The notes: generated from the letters alone by a model not told the origin. 64,000 bases of DNA from Cyrtodaria siliqua (GCA_037043455.1 JAWPHD010004457.1:123566-187565), one strand, 5' to 3'. Positions 46,030 through 58,993 are shown, counted from the first letter of the stretch. Numbers and translations: made by a program.

Positions 46030-46407
46030 TTCTGAGACCAAAGTCCCTACCTGCCCATCAGGAGTTGGCCAATCTCCAACAAAATAGGGCCTTCATTTGG
46101 CCAGATATCAATGTAACTTTGCAGGGATGTATCAAGCCTAGTTGTGCATATCGTCAACGTGTTCCGGTTGAGTGATTTTGGCGGAGTTATGGCCCTTTAA
46201 AGATTTTAGTACAGAACCTTTATTCGAATTAGTTCTCCTGAACCCCTGGCCGAATTTTAACGAAACTTTGCAGGGATGATCAATACCAAGCCAAGTTGTG
46301 CATATCATCACCGTGTTCTGACTGAAAGATTTTTGGCGGAGTTATGGCCCTTTATAGGTTTTAATGCACAAACTTTGATCTAGTTCTCCTGAACCCCTGG
46401 CCGAAGT
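46030..46407. repeat. Multi-unit repeat, left part
   Basis: Same second-type units as 42060-42770 ('aagcctagttgtgcatatcg', 'ggagttatggccctttaaag', 'ctgaacccctggccgaa'). Interrupted at about 46407 and resumed at 47385. Confidence 0.8.
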
Positions 46408-47384
46408 ATAAAAGTCAAACAGGAAATGCAGCTTTCACAGAACCCCAAAATCGTAAAACGACAAACATGAATGGCAATGTAAAGGCATATGACGTCACAA
46501 ACACAAAAAAAGGGTTGTCAATAGGGCTACCGCCTTGGAACGGTCAGTGGCAAAAAAGGCCGCTGGGGGGTTTAAACCAGGTTCTAGGGTGCACCAAACC
46601 TCACACTTATCCTACTGTCATCCCAATAAAGAAAGGTACTCAATGACTTGGCAGAAGCCAGAGCAACAAGAGAATAAACCATTGAGGGCACGACAAGTCA
46701 AGATTGCAGACAAATCAAACGTCACCGTCCTTTTTGGCTTAAGTAGGCGTCATCGTAGGGTCCACAACCTGTCCGGTCATCGCACATTTAAAGAGGAAAG
46801 CATAGTGGCGAACTGTAAATGGGTCCACCACCAAGCATGCAGTGTGTTGCAAAATGATAGGGTCATAATGTCTTTTAATAAACCTTTTAACACGTTTAAC
46901 AAAGATAATATGAAAGTGATCATGACCAAGCATCTTACGAAGTAATATTAAAACAAGGGGTGCACAGTTCGTACCCATAGGGATACCAACAATTTGTCTA
47001 TAAACGGTAGTTCCATACCTGACGAAAATATTATCTAATAGAAAAATAAGTGATTCACAAACTTCATGGCAAGTCCACATAGTGTAATTGTCCAAACTGC
47101 TGTTAGTAAAACACGGCTTTAATATTGTTACAGGCCAAAAATGTAGTATTTTCCCTAGCAAATTTTTTTTGAATGAGAGCAATAAGCTTGTCTTTGATAA
47201 GGTTGTGTGGTAAAGCTGTATATAATGTAGAAATATCATAATTACTTATAGATTAACGTCACCTGAATTATTAATAGACCAACATAAATTAATCCCGTTG
47301 TTTTCATAAGCTTTAGCACACTATTTTTAACGTGATCTTTACCCCCAGTAAGAGATGTTAAAAGTTTGGAGATATTTTAGCCGT
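46408..47384 (-). pseudogene. Decayed reverse-transcriptase fragment, minus strand
   Basis: Minus-strand translation of about 47250-46960 gives, across a frameshift, STLYTALPHNLIKDKLIAL, then SLIFLLDNIFVRYGTTVYRQ and IVGIPMGTNCAPL. These phrases are typical of a reverse-transcriptase family common in bivalve and coral genomes (possibly Penelope-like; I am not sure of the class). The expected continuation after NCAPL is lost and the frame is broken, so it is dead. Coding similarity outside 46960-47250 was not recognised. Interrupts a repeat element. Confidence 0.7.
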
Positions 47385-48087
47385 GTTCCAGTTGAATGAC
47401 TTTTTTGCGGAGTTATGGCCCTTTAAAGGTTTTAATACAGAAACTTTGTCCAGATTCGTCTCTTCTGAACTCCTGTCCGGATTTCAATGAAATCTTTTAG
47501 GGATGATCAGTACCAGGCCTAGTTGTGCTTTTAATCGCCGTGTTATGGTTGCATGATTTTTGGCAGAGTTATGACCCTTTAAAGGTTTTAGTACACAAAC
47601 TTTGTCCGGACTAGTTCTCCTGAACCCCCGGCCAGATTTCATCGAACCTTTGCAGGGATGATCAGTACCAAGCCTAGTTGCATATTTCATCGCCATGTTC
47701 CGGTTGAATGATTTTTGGCAGAGTTATGGCCCTTTACGTTTTTAATACACTGATTTGTTCAGACCAGTACTCCTAAACCTATGGCCGGATTTCAAAGAAA
47801 CTTGCCAGGGATGATCAATACAAAGCCTGGTTGCACATGTTTTCACCGTGTTCCTGTTGAATGATTTTTGACAGAGTTATGTTCCATTATACACATTCTT
47901 TATCTAGTTTTTCATGAACGTCTGACTGGATTTCATCGAAATTTGGCAGCAATGATCGGTACCAAGCATAGTTGCGCATATTGTTGTTGTGTTCCGGTTG
48001 AATGATTTATATTTGAGTTGTGGCTGTTTGAAGGTTTTAATACACAAACTTTGTCCGGACTAGTTCTCCCCAACCAGATAGCATACA
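47385..48087. repeat. Multi-unit repeat, right part
   Basis: Continues the 46030-46407 element with four more units (ccgtgttccggttgaatgat, gatttttggcagagttatgg, ctttgtccggactagttctc). Ends where the inverted-ended element begins. Confidence 0.8.
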
Positions 48088-48722
48088 GGGGGCACTCCAC
48101 AGTTTAATGTACACTTCTCAATCATAAAACCCATGACAAGCCCTTAGCCTGCATCCTTGAGCAAAAATAAATCACATCATTGTGTCATACATTTCTTAGA
48201 AGACAATAAAATTACCCATGTTTCCATACCAAATAAAAGTATCAAAAAGCATTTTCTGTACAACTTTAGTCCCATTTCTTTAAGATTACCCCACCCCTCA
48301 AAACAGGCTAAAAAAGCAATTTTAGCAATATTTCAAATGTCAATAAATAAAAAGAATTTTCCTACGCATAACAGAGTCATGTCATAATGCTCTTGCATAT
48401 TAGAAAATGCTAAATTTTACATACCTACTCCGGTGTTTAAAAAGTTATTCCTTGCTGATCACCCCGTGAGTCAAAATCAGCCATTTTACCTACTTTTTGG
48501 AAGTTTTTGATAGGTTCACATGTTTCTATTTATAGCCTCCAAAAAACACAAAGAATGCATATTCCAATACACCAAAATAAACTTAGAAGTACTCAAAACT
48601 GAAAAAACATCAAACATGTGCTTCATAATTATTATAAATACTATCCATGGACCTAAAAGATGCTTAGTTGATTTTTTCTGATTTACACCATGGACATTCA
48701 TGCGAAACTGAGGAGTGCCCCA
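48088..48722 (-). mobile_element. Third copy of the 652-bp unit, inverted, 635 bp
   Basis: Reverse-orientation copy of 34839-35490 with several substitutions and small deletions (its last end is GTGCCCCA rather than GTGCCCCC). It is followed by 48723-49015, which matches the right part of the composite interior, so it is the end of a larger element, not a solo unit. Confidence 0.85.
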
Positions 48723-49015
48723 TTAAGGGAAAGTTGTGCATTATAAAAAATTGAAACGCCCCTCTTTTCATTTCGCGAATTTATTCCGGACGTCTTGACA
48801 TACGAATTATTGCGATTGTCCAAAAATTGGCTTAAGTACAGCACCTTTTTAAGATAACACTGAAATATCCTGTTTAACAGGTTTTTTGCAAACTTTTTTC
48901 TTTTGGTCTGTTTTTTTTCTATAGCATGAAAAAGGTTTGAGATGTGCAATCAGAAGTCATTTCCACTCTAAAAAGTTGCCTCCTATAACCCGATTTATAT
49001 CAAGCCGCTATATTA
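48723..49015 (-). mobile_element. Interior fragment of the composite element
   Basis: Complement of about 36315-36605: shared blocks include attccggacgtcttgacata, caaacttttttcttttggtc and gaagtcatttcc...aaaagttgcctcctat. Confidence 0.8.
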
Positions 49016-49025
49016 TGCAATTTTT

Positions 49026-51629
49026 AGCTCTACTGGCCAAGGGAGGTGTGTTGTCCGTCTTCTGTCGTCCGTCCGTCCATTAACCTTTCTTCAAACGACC
49101 TCCTCAGACACCGCTTGGCTAATTTTGACCAAACTTCACATGGATGATCCTCAGATGAATGCTTTTTAGATTTTTTAAAATTAGGTCAGTGCTACATCCA
49201 AGATGGCTGCCATTACCATATATGGTGGAAACCTTAAAAAATCTTCTTCTCCAGAACCGCTGGACAGATTTCAACAGTTTTTCTTTTAAAATGAACGCCA
49301 CCGCCTAGACTATCAAGTTTATTCAAATAAAGTCCCTGGGGTCAAAAATGGCCGTGCCCCGGGGGTCCAAAGTTTGTATATTGAGGTTTTGCATGTTTTT
49401 CATATAGACATATAGGAAAAAACTTTAAAAAATCTTCTTCTCTGAAACCACAAGGCACAGAGCTCTCTTGTATTACATGTAGCATCTGCTTATGGTCGTC
49501 TACTAAGTTTGTTCAAATGGTGACCCTGGAGTCAAATTTGTCCCCGCCCGGGGGTCACAGTTTTACATAGACTTATATAGGATTTTTTTTTTAAAATCTT
49601 CTTCTCGGAAACTACAACAGCCAGAGGTTTGATATTTTGCATTTACTATAAGCTTATGGTCCTTTACCAAGTTTGTTCAAATGGTGACCCTCAGGTCACA
49701 TTTGGCCCCGCACCAAGGGTCACATGTTTTACATAGACATGTGTAGACATGTTTTACATAGACATGTGTAGGGAAAAACTTAAAACATCTTCTTCTCTGA
49801 AACTGCAAGAGCCAGAGGCTTGTGGTCCTCTACCAAGTTTGTTCAAGTGGTGACCCAGGGGTCACATTTGGCCCCACCCCGGGGGTCACAGTTTTACATA
49901 GGCTTGTATAGGGAAAAACTGAAAAAAATCTTCTTCTCTGGAACCACATGGCACAGAGCTCTCATGTATTACATGTAGCATCAGCTTATGGTCCTCTTCT
50001 AAGTTTGTTCAAATGGTGACCCTGGGGTCAAATTTGTTCCCGCCCCGAGGGTCACAGTTTTACAAAGACTTATATAGGATTATTTTTCTTTTAAAATCTT
50101 CTTCTCGGAAACTACAAGAGCCAGAGGTTTGATATTTTACATTTATTATAAGCTTATTGTTCTTTACCAAGTTTGTTCAAATGGTGACCCTGGGGTCACA
50201 TTTGGCCCCGCCCCAAGGGTCACATGTTTTACATAGACATGTATAGGGGAAAACTTAAAAAATCTTCTTCTCTGAAACTGCAAGAGCCAGAGGTTTGATA
50301 TTTTACATTTATTATAAGCTTATGGTTCTTTACCAAGTTTGTTCAAATGGTGACCCTGGGGTCACATTTGGCCCCGCCCCAAGGGTCACATGTTTTACAT
50401 AGACATGATTAGGGGAAAACTTAAAAAATCTTCTCTGAAACTGCAAGAGCCAGAGGTTTAATATTTTGCTGTTGCTATAAGCTTATGGTCCTTTACCAAT
50501 TTTGTTCAAATGGTGACCCTGGGGTCACATCTGGCCCCACCCGGGGGGTCACAGTTTTACATAAATGCTTGTATAGGGAAAGACTGAAAAAAAAATCTTC
50601 TTCTCTGGAACTGCAAGAGCCAGAGGTTTAATATTTTGCATTTGCTATAAGCTTATGGTCCTTTACCAAGTTTGTTCAAATGGTGAACCTCGGGTCACAT
50701 TTGACCCCGCCCCAAGGGTCACATGTTTTACATAGACATGTATAGGGAAAAACTTAAAAAATGTTCTTCTCTGAAACTGCAAGAGCCAGAGGTTTAATAT
50801 TTTGCATTTGCTATAAGCTTATGGTTTCTACCAATGGTGACCCATTGGTCACATTTGGCCCCACCCTGGGGGTCACAGTTTTACTTAGGCTTGTATAGGC
50901 AAAAACTGAAAACAATCTTATTCTCTGGAACCACATGGCACAGAGCTCTCATGTATTACATGTAGCATCAGCTTATGGTCCTCTACCAAGTTTGATCAAA
51001 TGGTGACCCTGGTGTCAAATTTGGACGCGCCCCGGGGGTAACAGTTTTTTTAATTTGATTTATTTATTTAATTTTTTTTTTCAATTTCAATTTTTTTTTT
51101 TTTTTTTTTTTTGATTGATTTGATTTTTTTTTTTTTTTAAATTGTTTTTCATTATCTTTTTAATTACTTGACACTTACTTTAAAATTTCTTGTCGGCGCT
51201 ACTCATCCTAAATGCCTTGTTGAATTTCGACGAAACTTGTCAGGTAGTTGTGCATATCACGCTTTTGTTTCAGTTCGCTGATTTTTGACGGAGTTATGGC
51301 ACTTTGACATTTTTATTTTAAATTTCTTGTAGGCGCTACTCCTATTAAACGGCTTGTTGGATTTCTACGAAATTTGGCAGGAAGCCTCAGTATGATGTCT
51401 TGTTGTGCAAAGCGCGGTATATCAATGAAATCTTAGACAATTTCGAAAACCAGCTAAATCTTGTTAGTAATAACAGAGTTATGGCCCTTGATTTGTTGAA
51501 AAATGCTATATTGTATTTTCCTTTGTTAAATCTATAGGAGAAGAGAGCTATATCTAGCTATATCTATCTAAAACTATAAGAGCTGTTTTAGCCAGGAGAG
51601 CGTCCACAGGCCCTCTTGGGCCTCTTGTT
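49026..51629. repeat. Multi-unit repeat element, longest copy
   Basis: Head agctctactggccaaggga, gtccgtc run, then about ten ~200-bp units ('aatcttcttctctgaaactg', 'aagagccagaggtttgatat', 'accaagtttgttcaaatggt', 'gaccctggggtcacatttgg'). A poly-T tract at 51050-51140 is followed by family pieces ('ttgtcggcgctactc') and tail 'gccaggagagcgtccacagg', then ccctcttgggcctcttg. Confidence 0.85.
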
Positions 51630-51639
51630 TTTTTGTTTT

Positions 51640-52015
51640 TAAATGCCGTGTGGATTTGACAAAACTTAGCAGCATTGGTATGATGTCTAGTTATGCATAT
51701 TGCTGTTTTTTCGGTTTGTTAATTTTTGATGGAGTTATGGCCCCTTGATATTTTTACTTTGAATTTCTTGTCGGCGCTAATCCTCCTAAACACCTTGTTG
51801 GATTTTGACAAAATTTGACAGGAAGCATCAGTATGATGTCTAGTTGTGCAAATCGCTGTATATCAGTGAAATCTTGGACAAGTTCGAAAACCAGCTAGAT
51901 CTTGTTAATAATGACAAAGTTATTGCCCTGGATTTATTGAAAAATGCTATAGTTTATTTTCCTTTATTAAATATGTAGCTACTTTATTTTTATGCATATA
52001 GTAATCTCACTGTCC
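51640..52015. repeat. Related multi-unit repeat piece
   Basis: Shares 'acttagcagcattggtatga', 'atggagttatggcccc', 'tttcttgtcggcgcta' and 'aagttcgaaaaccagctaga' with 51165-51530. Confidence 0.7.
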
Positions 52016-53255
52016 GGATTCCGTCCGTCATTCTGCAGTTCGTGTCTGGACTGTACCTTCAAAACCCCTGCATGGATTTTTAATTAACTTGGCACAAGTA
52101 ATCAGCATAACAAGACGATGTGTCGCGCGCAATACCCAGGTCTTGCAGTTCATAGGTCAAAACAGGTACGCAATTTCGTGTCCGGACCATGACGTCACAA
52201 CCCCTGCAGGGATTTTTAAATAACTTGGCAAGTGATCACCATAACAAGACAATGTGTCGCGCGCAATACCCAGGTCCGTACCTCAAAGGTCAATGTCTTG
52301 CAGTTCATAGGTCAAAAACAGGTACGCATTTTCGTGTCCGGACCGTAACGTCACATCCCTGCAGGGATTTTTAAATTACTTGGCACAAGTGATCATCATA
52401 ACAAGAGGATGTGTCGCACGCAAAACCCAGGTCCGTACCTCAAAGGTCAAGGTCACACTTGCAGTTCATAGGTCAAAAACAAGTATGAAATTTTGTGTCC
52501 GGACCGTAACGTCACAACCCCTGCAGGGATTTTTAAATAACTTGGCACAAGTGATCACCATAACAAGATGATGTGTCGCACGCAAAACCCAGGTCTTCAA
52601 GGTCAAGGTCACACTTGGAGGTCAAAAGTCAAATTGTGTCCGGTCAATAACGCTGGCGTTCATGGACGGACTTTTAAAATAACTTGCCACAAGTGCTCAC
52701 CACAACAAGACGTCGCGCACAAAATCCAGGTCTGTGGCCCCAAGGTCAAGGTCACACTTAGAGGTCAAAGATCAAATTGTGTCCGGTCAATAACTTTTGC
52801 ATGCCTTGACGGATTTTCAAATAACTTGGCACAATTGCTCACCACAACCAAACGACGTGTCGTGCACAAAATCCAGGTCCATGGCTCCAAGGTCAAGGTC
52901 ATACTTAGAGGTCAAAGGACACTTCGGGGGCATTTATCACTTACAGTGATATTTCTCGTTTATCTAATCTTTACCAAATTTGTTTAGAATGTTAATATCA
53001 ACAAAAGCTTAAACAAGTTGCCTGATTCATATCCGTTCATATAATATACTCTCTCTCTACCATTCCCACCCTACACCACCCCACCCCACCCCACCCCACC
53101 CCACCCCACCCCAACCCTTTGTATGACATCTCATTCACAGAGGAAAGTGGGACAAATTAAAACAAAAAAACACGATGCCAGACTAGACACAGCAAGCTTA
53201 CTGCCTATGATTACCAGGTTAGCAATCTAGGGCCATCCTGGCCCTCTTGTTCTTT
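52015..53255. repeat. ~150-bp tandem array with GTGTCGCGCGC, ending CCTGGCCCTCTTG
   Basis: Five to six units with 'gtgtccggaccgtaacgtca', 'cccctgcagggatttttaaa', 'cacaagtgatcaccataaca' and 'aaggtcaaggtcacactt'. A ccacc/ccccacc run lies at 53065-53110. Tail gggccatcctggccctcttg at about 53231-53250, another multi-unit element ending. Confidence 0.85.
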
Positions 53256-54619
53256 AATAGAATGGCATTTTGTTTTGAAACATAAGCACTTCATTGTCAT
53301 CTCAGTAAACTACACACTCCATTGTTTTTAGTTACTTAAATGTTTAAAAACTTTCATTTAAGCATCATTGGCTTGTTTATTTTTAAGTCCCGCCCCCGTT
53401 AGGTGAGACATGTGAATCTACGGAATTTCTTGTTATAAATGTGAATATTTTTACTTATAATGTTCTTTTTTTTTTTTATATTTTTGATATATATTGCTGC
53501 ATTTTATCCATGTGAATTGCAAAAATATTAAACTTTATGAAACATTTGAAAGAATTCTTGTTCTTTTCAGACGGAAAATTGAGGATATTCATAATTTTTC
53601 ATTGCAAGGATCTTGAGATTTTATCTTATTTTCAGTAGGTGATAACATTTGTGTTACTCGGGTTTTATCCTTAGGTTCTATAGTAAAATAAAAATCTTTG
53701 TCAGAGTAAAAAGACGATAATTTTCAAGATTTTGATTTTGAAAGGTACATATATTGAATCAATTTGCATGAATGTGCATGCAATATGCAGGGTTTTACAA
53801 GAATCACATTGTAGATACCTTAATTTTAACAGTAAACTTGGTTGAACACCAAGGATAAAGACCGAGTTTATCACCTACCAGAATGTATTATGTATGTCTT
53901 ATTTCAGGTCACTGATTGGTCAGTTTTTTTGATGATGCTCTATCAAAATTATGAATACTGATCACCTCAAATTCTGTGTATCCATCTATCTGTCTGTTCT
54001 TGGAGATTTTTTTTGTTTATTTTCTTCAGATAAGGAGATTTTTCATGTAATTGTATGTGCAATAACACAAAATAGATGTATGCATATAACACGGGAGGGA
54101 GCAAGTCGTTAAGGTTAATTATCGTTGCTCTATATATATATGCAGTCTTCGAAATTAGCCGGTAGCCTGAAGCCCGCGGTCAGTAAAAATCAAGTCAGGC
54201 ATGTAAATTTAACAGTCTGACACGCCCGTCGAGTCTGTTAAAAACTAGGAGTCTGTTAAAAACTAGACAAAAATATAATGCTAAAATGAATCGGAATGAA
54301 ATCTGACCCAAAAATTAACGGCTTTGCGTGTGAAGTAATTTTAACATCGATTTATTTGTTTATACATTGCCGGAAACGACTCAGTTTCAGAACAGACTGG
54401 TTTTCTAATTTGTTTGCTGTTTTCGAACGAGGTTGGCGACGACTGAGCAATATTTAGTACAAATCAATACAGCGACTCAATAAACCTGACTGATAATGAA
54501 CTGAAGATTGTTTCCGGTCTAATTTGTAACCTACGTTGAGCTTCTTTGTTTTTTCCAAGGTGCGAAACCAGCAGAAAAAGACCGGCAAAATATGAAAGTA
54601 ATGCAGATGTTATTGAGTC
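53256..54619. other. AT-rich, no gene recognised
   Basis: No protein-like translation, SINE or repeat array beyond short poly-T and a direct 20-base repeat (gagtctgttaaaaactag at about 54232 and 54250). Confidence 0.5.
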
Positions 54620-55340
54620 AAAAAATAGATATGAAATAAACTATGGTTGCTATCCTTAATAATGATTGATATATATTTGATTGGTCTCCATAATGCTGGT
54701 TTTATATATATATATGGTTGTTCTCCTTATTGCTGGATTTTATTTATATGATTGGTCTCCATAATGCTGGATTTATATATATATGGTTGGTCTCCTTAAT
54801 GCTGGATTTATATTGTTGGACTCCTTAATGCTGGATTTATGTAAGTGGTCTCCATAATGCTGGATATATATATATTTATGGTTGGTCTCCTTAATGCTGG
54901 ATTTATATTTATATGGTTGGTCTCCTTAATGCTGTATTTATATATATATGAGTGGTCTCCATAATGCTGGATTTATTTATTATATGGTTGGTCTCCTTAA
55001 TGCTTGATTTATATATATATGGTTGATCTCCTTATGATGGATTTATATAGTTGGTCTCCCTAAAGCTGGATTTATATTGTTGGTCTTCTTAATGCTGGAT
55101 TTATATTTATGTGAGTGGTCTCCATAATGCTGGATTTATATATATATATATATATATATGGTTGGTCTCCTTAATGCTGGATTTATATTAATATGGTTGG
55201 TCTCCTTAATGTTGGTTTAATACATATATAGAAATTAAGGAGAACGCATATTGTATATATTTTTTATTACTTGATGTATCTTAAATATACACGTTTGTCT
55301 CCCTAATGCTAGTTTTAGGATACCAGTCTTCATATTGCTG
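54620..55340. repeat. ~37-bp minisatellite with TA microsatellites
   Basis: About 18 units of 'ggttggtctccttaatgctg' plus 'gatttatatatatat' of varying length. Confidence 0.92.
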
Positions 55341-55793
55341 GAAATAGGGTTATAATATATATATACATATATATATATATATATGTATCTGTCATTTTGT
55401 TTAATCATGATTGTAACGAGTACGTTTTTGTTTGTTATTCTGTGAATATATGTAAATGTGCTCATTTCATACCTAATTTATATCTGCGTGCAATGAATAG
55501 GTGTGAATATTGTGAAGAATTGTACGGCCTTCATTAGTACCTTCACGGAATTGTGCCAACATTGGTTACTTTCACCATAAATACAATTATACATGTGTCA
55601 GGTATTTTGCATATTCGTGATTATTACGTGTACGTTTTTTGTTATATTCTAACTCCATTTCGGTTAATATATGCAAATAATGCTTATTTCATATACTTAA
55701 TTCGTGAGTCTTTTTCTTTTCAAGATTTTATTTAAAAGTGTACTCACATCTTATTAGCATAATGTTTATTTCATGATCCCTGCATTATTTCAG

Positions 55794-55912
55794 GTGCTAT
55801 CTCGCTCGCATCAAAAGAGCAGTGGCAGAAAAACAATAAACGTGGCTCCAGCGTAAATGGAGTTTCTACGATAGAATTTGCAGCAACTCTGCAGTTCAGG
55901 GTGAGAAGGTTC
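55794..55912 (+). other. Exon-like segment of unknown identity
   Basis: A strong acceptor (tgcattatttcag) precedes and a donor-like gtgaga follows at 55911. The frame beginning with gct at 55796 is open and reads AISLASKEQWQKNNKRGSSV, then NGVSTIEFAATLQF. I do not recognise the family and it does not belong to DDX27. It may be chance or part of the SINE immediately downstream. Confidence 0.25.
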
Positions 55913-55919
55913 TAGGCCC

Positions 55920-56042
55920 ATTTTCCATATTTTATCTCGATGTACATGGAAGATGAGCCTGGCATGTTCATGCCTGTTAGGCGCCATATAACCTTTTCAT
56001 GTGTTGGTGCGCCTTAAAACCCCAATTCAATTCAATTCAATT
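55920..56042 (+). mobile_element. SINE 3' part ending CAATTCAATTCAATT
   Basis: tatctcgatgtacatggaag, ggcgccatataacctttt, catgtgttggtgcgccttaa, then (aattc) repeats. The 3' end resembles family B SINEs. Confidence 0.6.
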
Positions 56043-56179
56043 ATTTCATATTATTCATAGACTGGCTGATAATGTTATTAGTATTGTTGAAAATAATAAA
56101 CTGAATAAAACAATTGAACACATAACTGTTAATGTCAATATGTCTGTACTTTAATACCACCGTTGAAATTACTTGCCCA

Positions 56180-56385
56180 TCACTTCTGTGTGTTCGAGCT
56201 TTCATGTGATTAGGAATCTCGGGAAGTAATTCAGCTGGCTTGCAGAATGTCTGTGGCGCTACCCAGGTGCCTGCCCGTGCACGATAATTACTCGGAGGTG
56301 CACCTAGGGTCTTCCTCAACAAATGGAAGCTGGGAAGTAGACATATGACCTTAACTGTTGGTGCGACTATGTAAGCAATTCAGTT
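56180..56385 (+). mobile_element. SINE family B, second copy
   Basis: ctggcttgcagaatgtctgt, ctacccaggtgcctgcccgt, gtcttcctcaacaaatggaa, gttggtgcgactatgtaagc and tail aattcagttcaatt match 45684-45840 in order. Confidence 0.8.
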
Positions 56386-58009
56386 CAATTATGTATTTAC
56401 TCTGAAAAGTATACTGAAACCCAGAAGTATAAAGGTAAATACTATTTCATTTCGGAAAATCAGTGGGACTAAACATGAATATTTCTTTGCCGCAATTTCA
56501 ATTATAGTAAGCATAAATAAACACAACACAATAAACAACTCATTACAGTATGTTCAACACAAATTCAAACACCATTTCGGTCAATCGCGTGTGTTTAGTG
56601 TGTTTTTTCAAAACGCACTTTGACAGCACCCATCGACTTTAGGAGGACCTAATTTGACGTACATTAGTGGAAATCTGATTAAGTACTTCTTTATTATCAG
56701 GGCTTAGTAAATCAGCTATTTTATTAAAAGACAACAACAAGAAAACAGGATGGTTATACCCCTAACACTAGTCAAAAAATGTGTTCTTTCTCTGTCCACG
56801 TCTCTAAGATGGACTTGAACTGTAAATTAATAAAATCAAATAGATATGTATATAGTTTTATGAAATTATTGTTGAGTGTCTGAATATTGGTATGATATAA
56901 TGAATGATATGAATAAACGAGTTTATTTGTCAATTTGTTGTTGGTTTTCATTATGTTGTAACAAAAAGAAGCCTGATATACTCCCTTTTAGTGTTAATTG
57001 TATTAGTAACTTGTCTTTTGTAATGTTTTCGCTACTTTTATTATGTAGATTATAAACATGTGTATATTTGATTGTCGAATATGGAAATTGTATGTCGTAA
57101 TCAGTTGTAAACCTCTTTTAGACTTTACTTTTTCTTCATTTCCATAATAGTTATGTTAAAACTGACTAAATTTTAAAAAGGGATTTCGCAACAATAACAA
57201 ACAAAAAATAAAAAAGGATAAAACTGAATAAGGTCCAACTTTAATGATCTAATTATTATAATATTATATTAACATGAAGGTCATACGATAAAACAGTAAC
57301 ATTTTCCTTCTCTATCAATTGTGTTAATATATAAATTGATATTATAGTACATAGTATGATACAATGGTTATTGTAATATTGTTTCCTCGTGATAGGCATC
57401 TTAATGTAAAAATATGTTAAGTGTGCAAATGTTTCAGAATGGTTATAGAAAATGTGAAATAGTTGTGCCACATTATTAAACGTGTTTTTGTGTTTGCTGA
57501 GGAACAAACCAAATGTGTAAATTTTTACCATAAATGCATTATATTACATATATATGAAGAAGATCTATTTAAACTAATAGAAGCAGAAATAAATCTGCAT
57601 TATTTTCACTCACAAGAGCCAAACTATCTGCTTCTTAAAGTATATAATTTTAAAAAGTTATTAAAGTTAATTTTCTGAAATCAAGGGCATTTCGCTTTTA
57701 TTATAACAAACGTTTGCTACACATAATACTAGATGCTGCCACTAGGTCTCCCAAGAGACATATTAACATCCAAAAGTGAGTGATGCAAGATTTTAAATGC
57801 AGATAATTGTTCGGTGTCTGTGTAATGATGATGTGACGGAGAGATTAGCATGTAATGTTTACTAACAAGGAATGGCACAATAATAATGAAAAGAGGAATT
57901 ACATGTATTTGTCACCGCTTTGTGGCGAGACGTTGAATTATTAATAAAACTCAAGATCTAAGAGTTAATACCAGATACGTATTGTTTCGTTTTTTCTCTT
58001 TCTTTTTTT
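56386..58009. other. AT-rich, no gene recognised
   Basis: Very AT-rich sequence with short frames only; no repeats or RNA genes seen. Confidence 0.5.
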
Positions 58010-58430
58010 CGTTACTCGAAACTCACTTTTTAAAGTTCTTACTCGAAACTCACTTTTTAATAATTCTTACTCGAAACTCACTTTTTAATGATACTTACTC
58101 GAAACTCACTTTTGTATAATTCTTACTCGAAACTCACTTTTTAATAATTCTTACTCGAAACTCACTTTTTGATAGTTCTTACTCGAAACTCGCTTTTAAT
58201 ATTTCTTACTCGAAACTCACTTTTTTCTTGTTTTACTCGAAACTCACTTTTTACTTGTCTTACTCGAAACTCACTTTTGATATGTTTTACTCGAACCTCA
58301 TTTTTTACTTATTTTACTCGAAACTCACTTTTTATTTATTCAAACTCGAAACTCACTTTTAATATTTCTTACTCGAAACTCACTTTACTTACTCGAAACT
58401 CACCTTTCTTACTCGAAACTCGACACTCGA
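58010..58430. repeat. ~28-bp 'ttactcgaaactcacttttt' minisatellite
   Basis: About 15 copies with a conserved core ttactcgaaactcactttt and a variable spacer of 4-12 T/A-rich bases; at the right end spacers shrink to almost nothing. Confidence 0.95.
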
Positions 58431-58993
58431 CAAAAAGAAATCCTCGTAATGGGGACAGTGGAAAGAGGAAACAACTGTCTAATAAGGTTGATAAGAACAG
58501 CAAAAAAAATATATTTTTTCCCCAGAAGATGTAGTCATTAATATATGTATATGAGTAGCAGAAAATATAGATGACGAAGAATGTACGTATACGTTTGTTC
58601 TATATTTGTTTCAACATCTGACCTAATTGCTGGCCACAATAATAATAAACCGGTGATTCGCACGTGGATCACGTGCGAGTGAATCCACGAGGAACTAGCA
58701 AATTTTATGAATGGCACACCTTTCTGGAATTTACTATAAGTGTTGCACGCACGAGATAAGTGAGATTATCCTTATGGATGATAGTTGTAATATGTCACGT
58801 GCACACAAGTCTGGTGGTGTCATTGGCTAAATTTGTATTTGTTTCGTGACGTTGCTAGTTGTGTATTTTATCTTTATTTTCGTGTTTGTCAAGTGTTACA
58901 GTTTTGTTATGTATAAGTATTATTCCTACGAATTTACCATTCAGTGATAATATGTAAGTTTATAACTGCATGTTTTTAGCATTCTAAGCAAGC

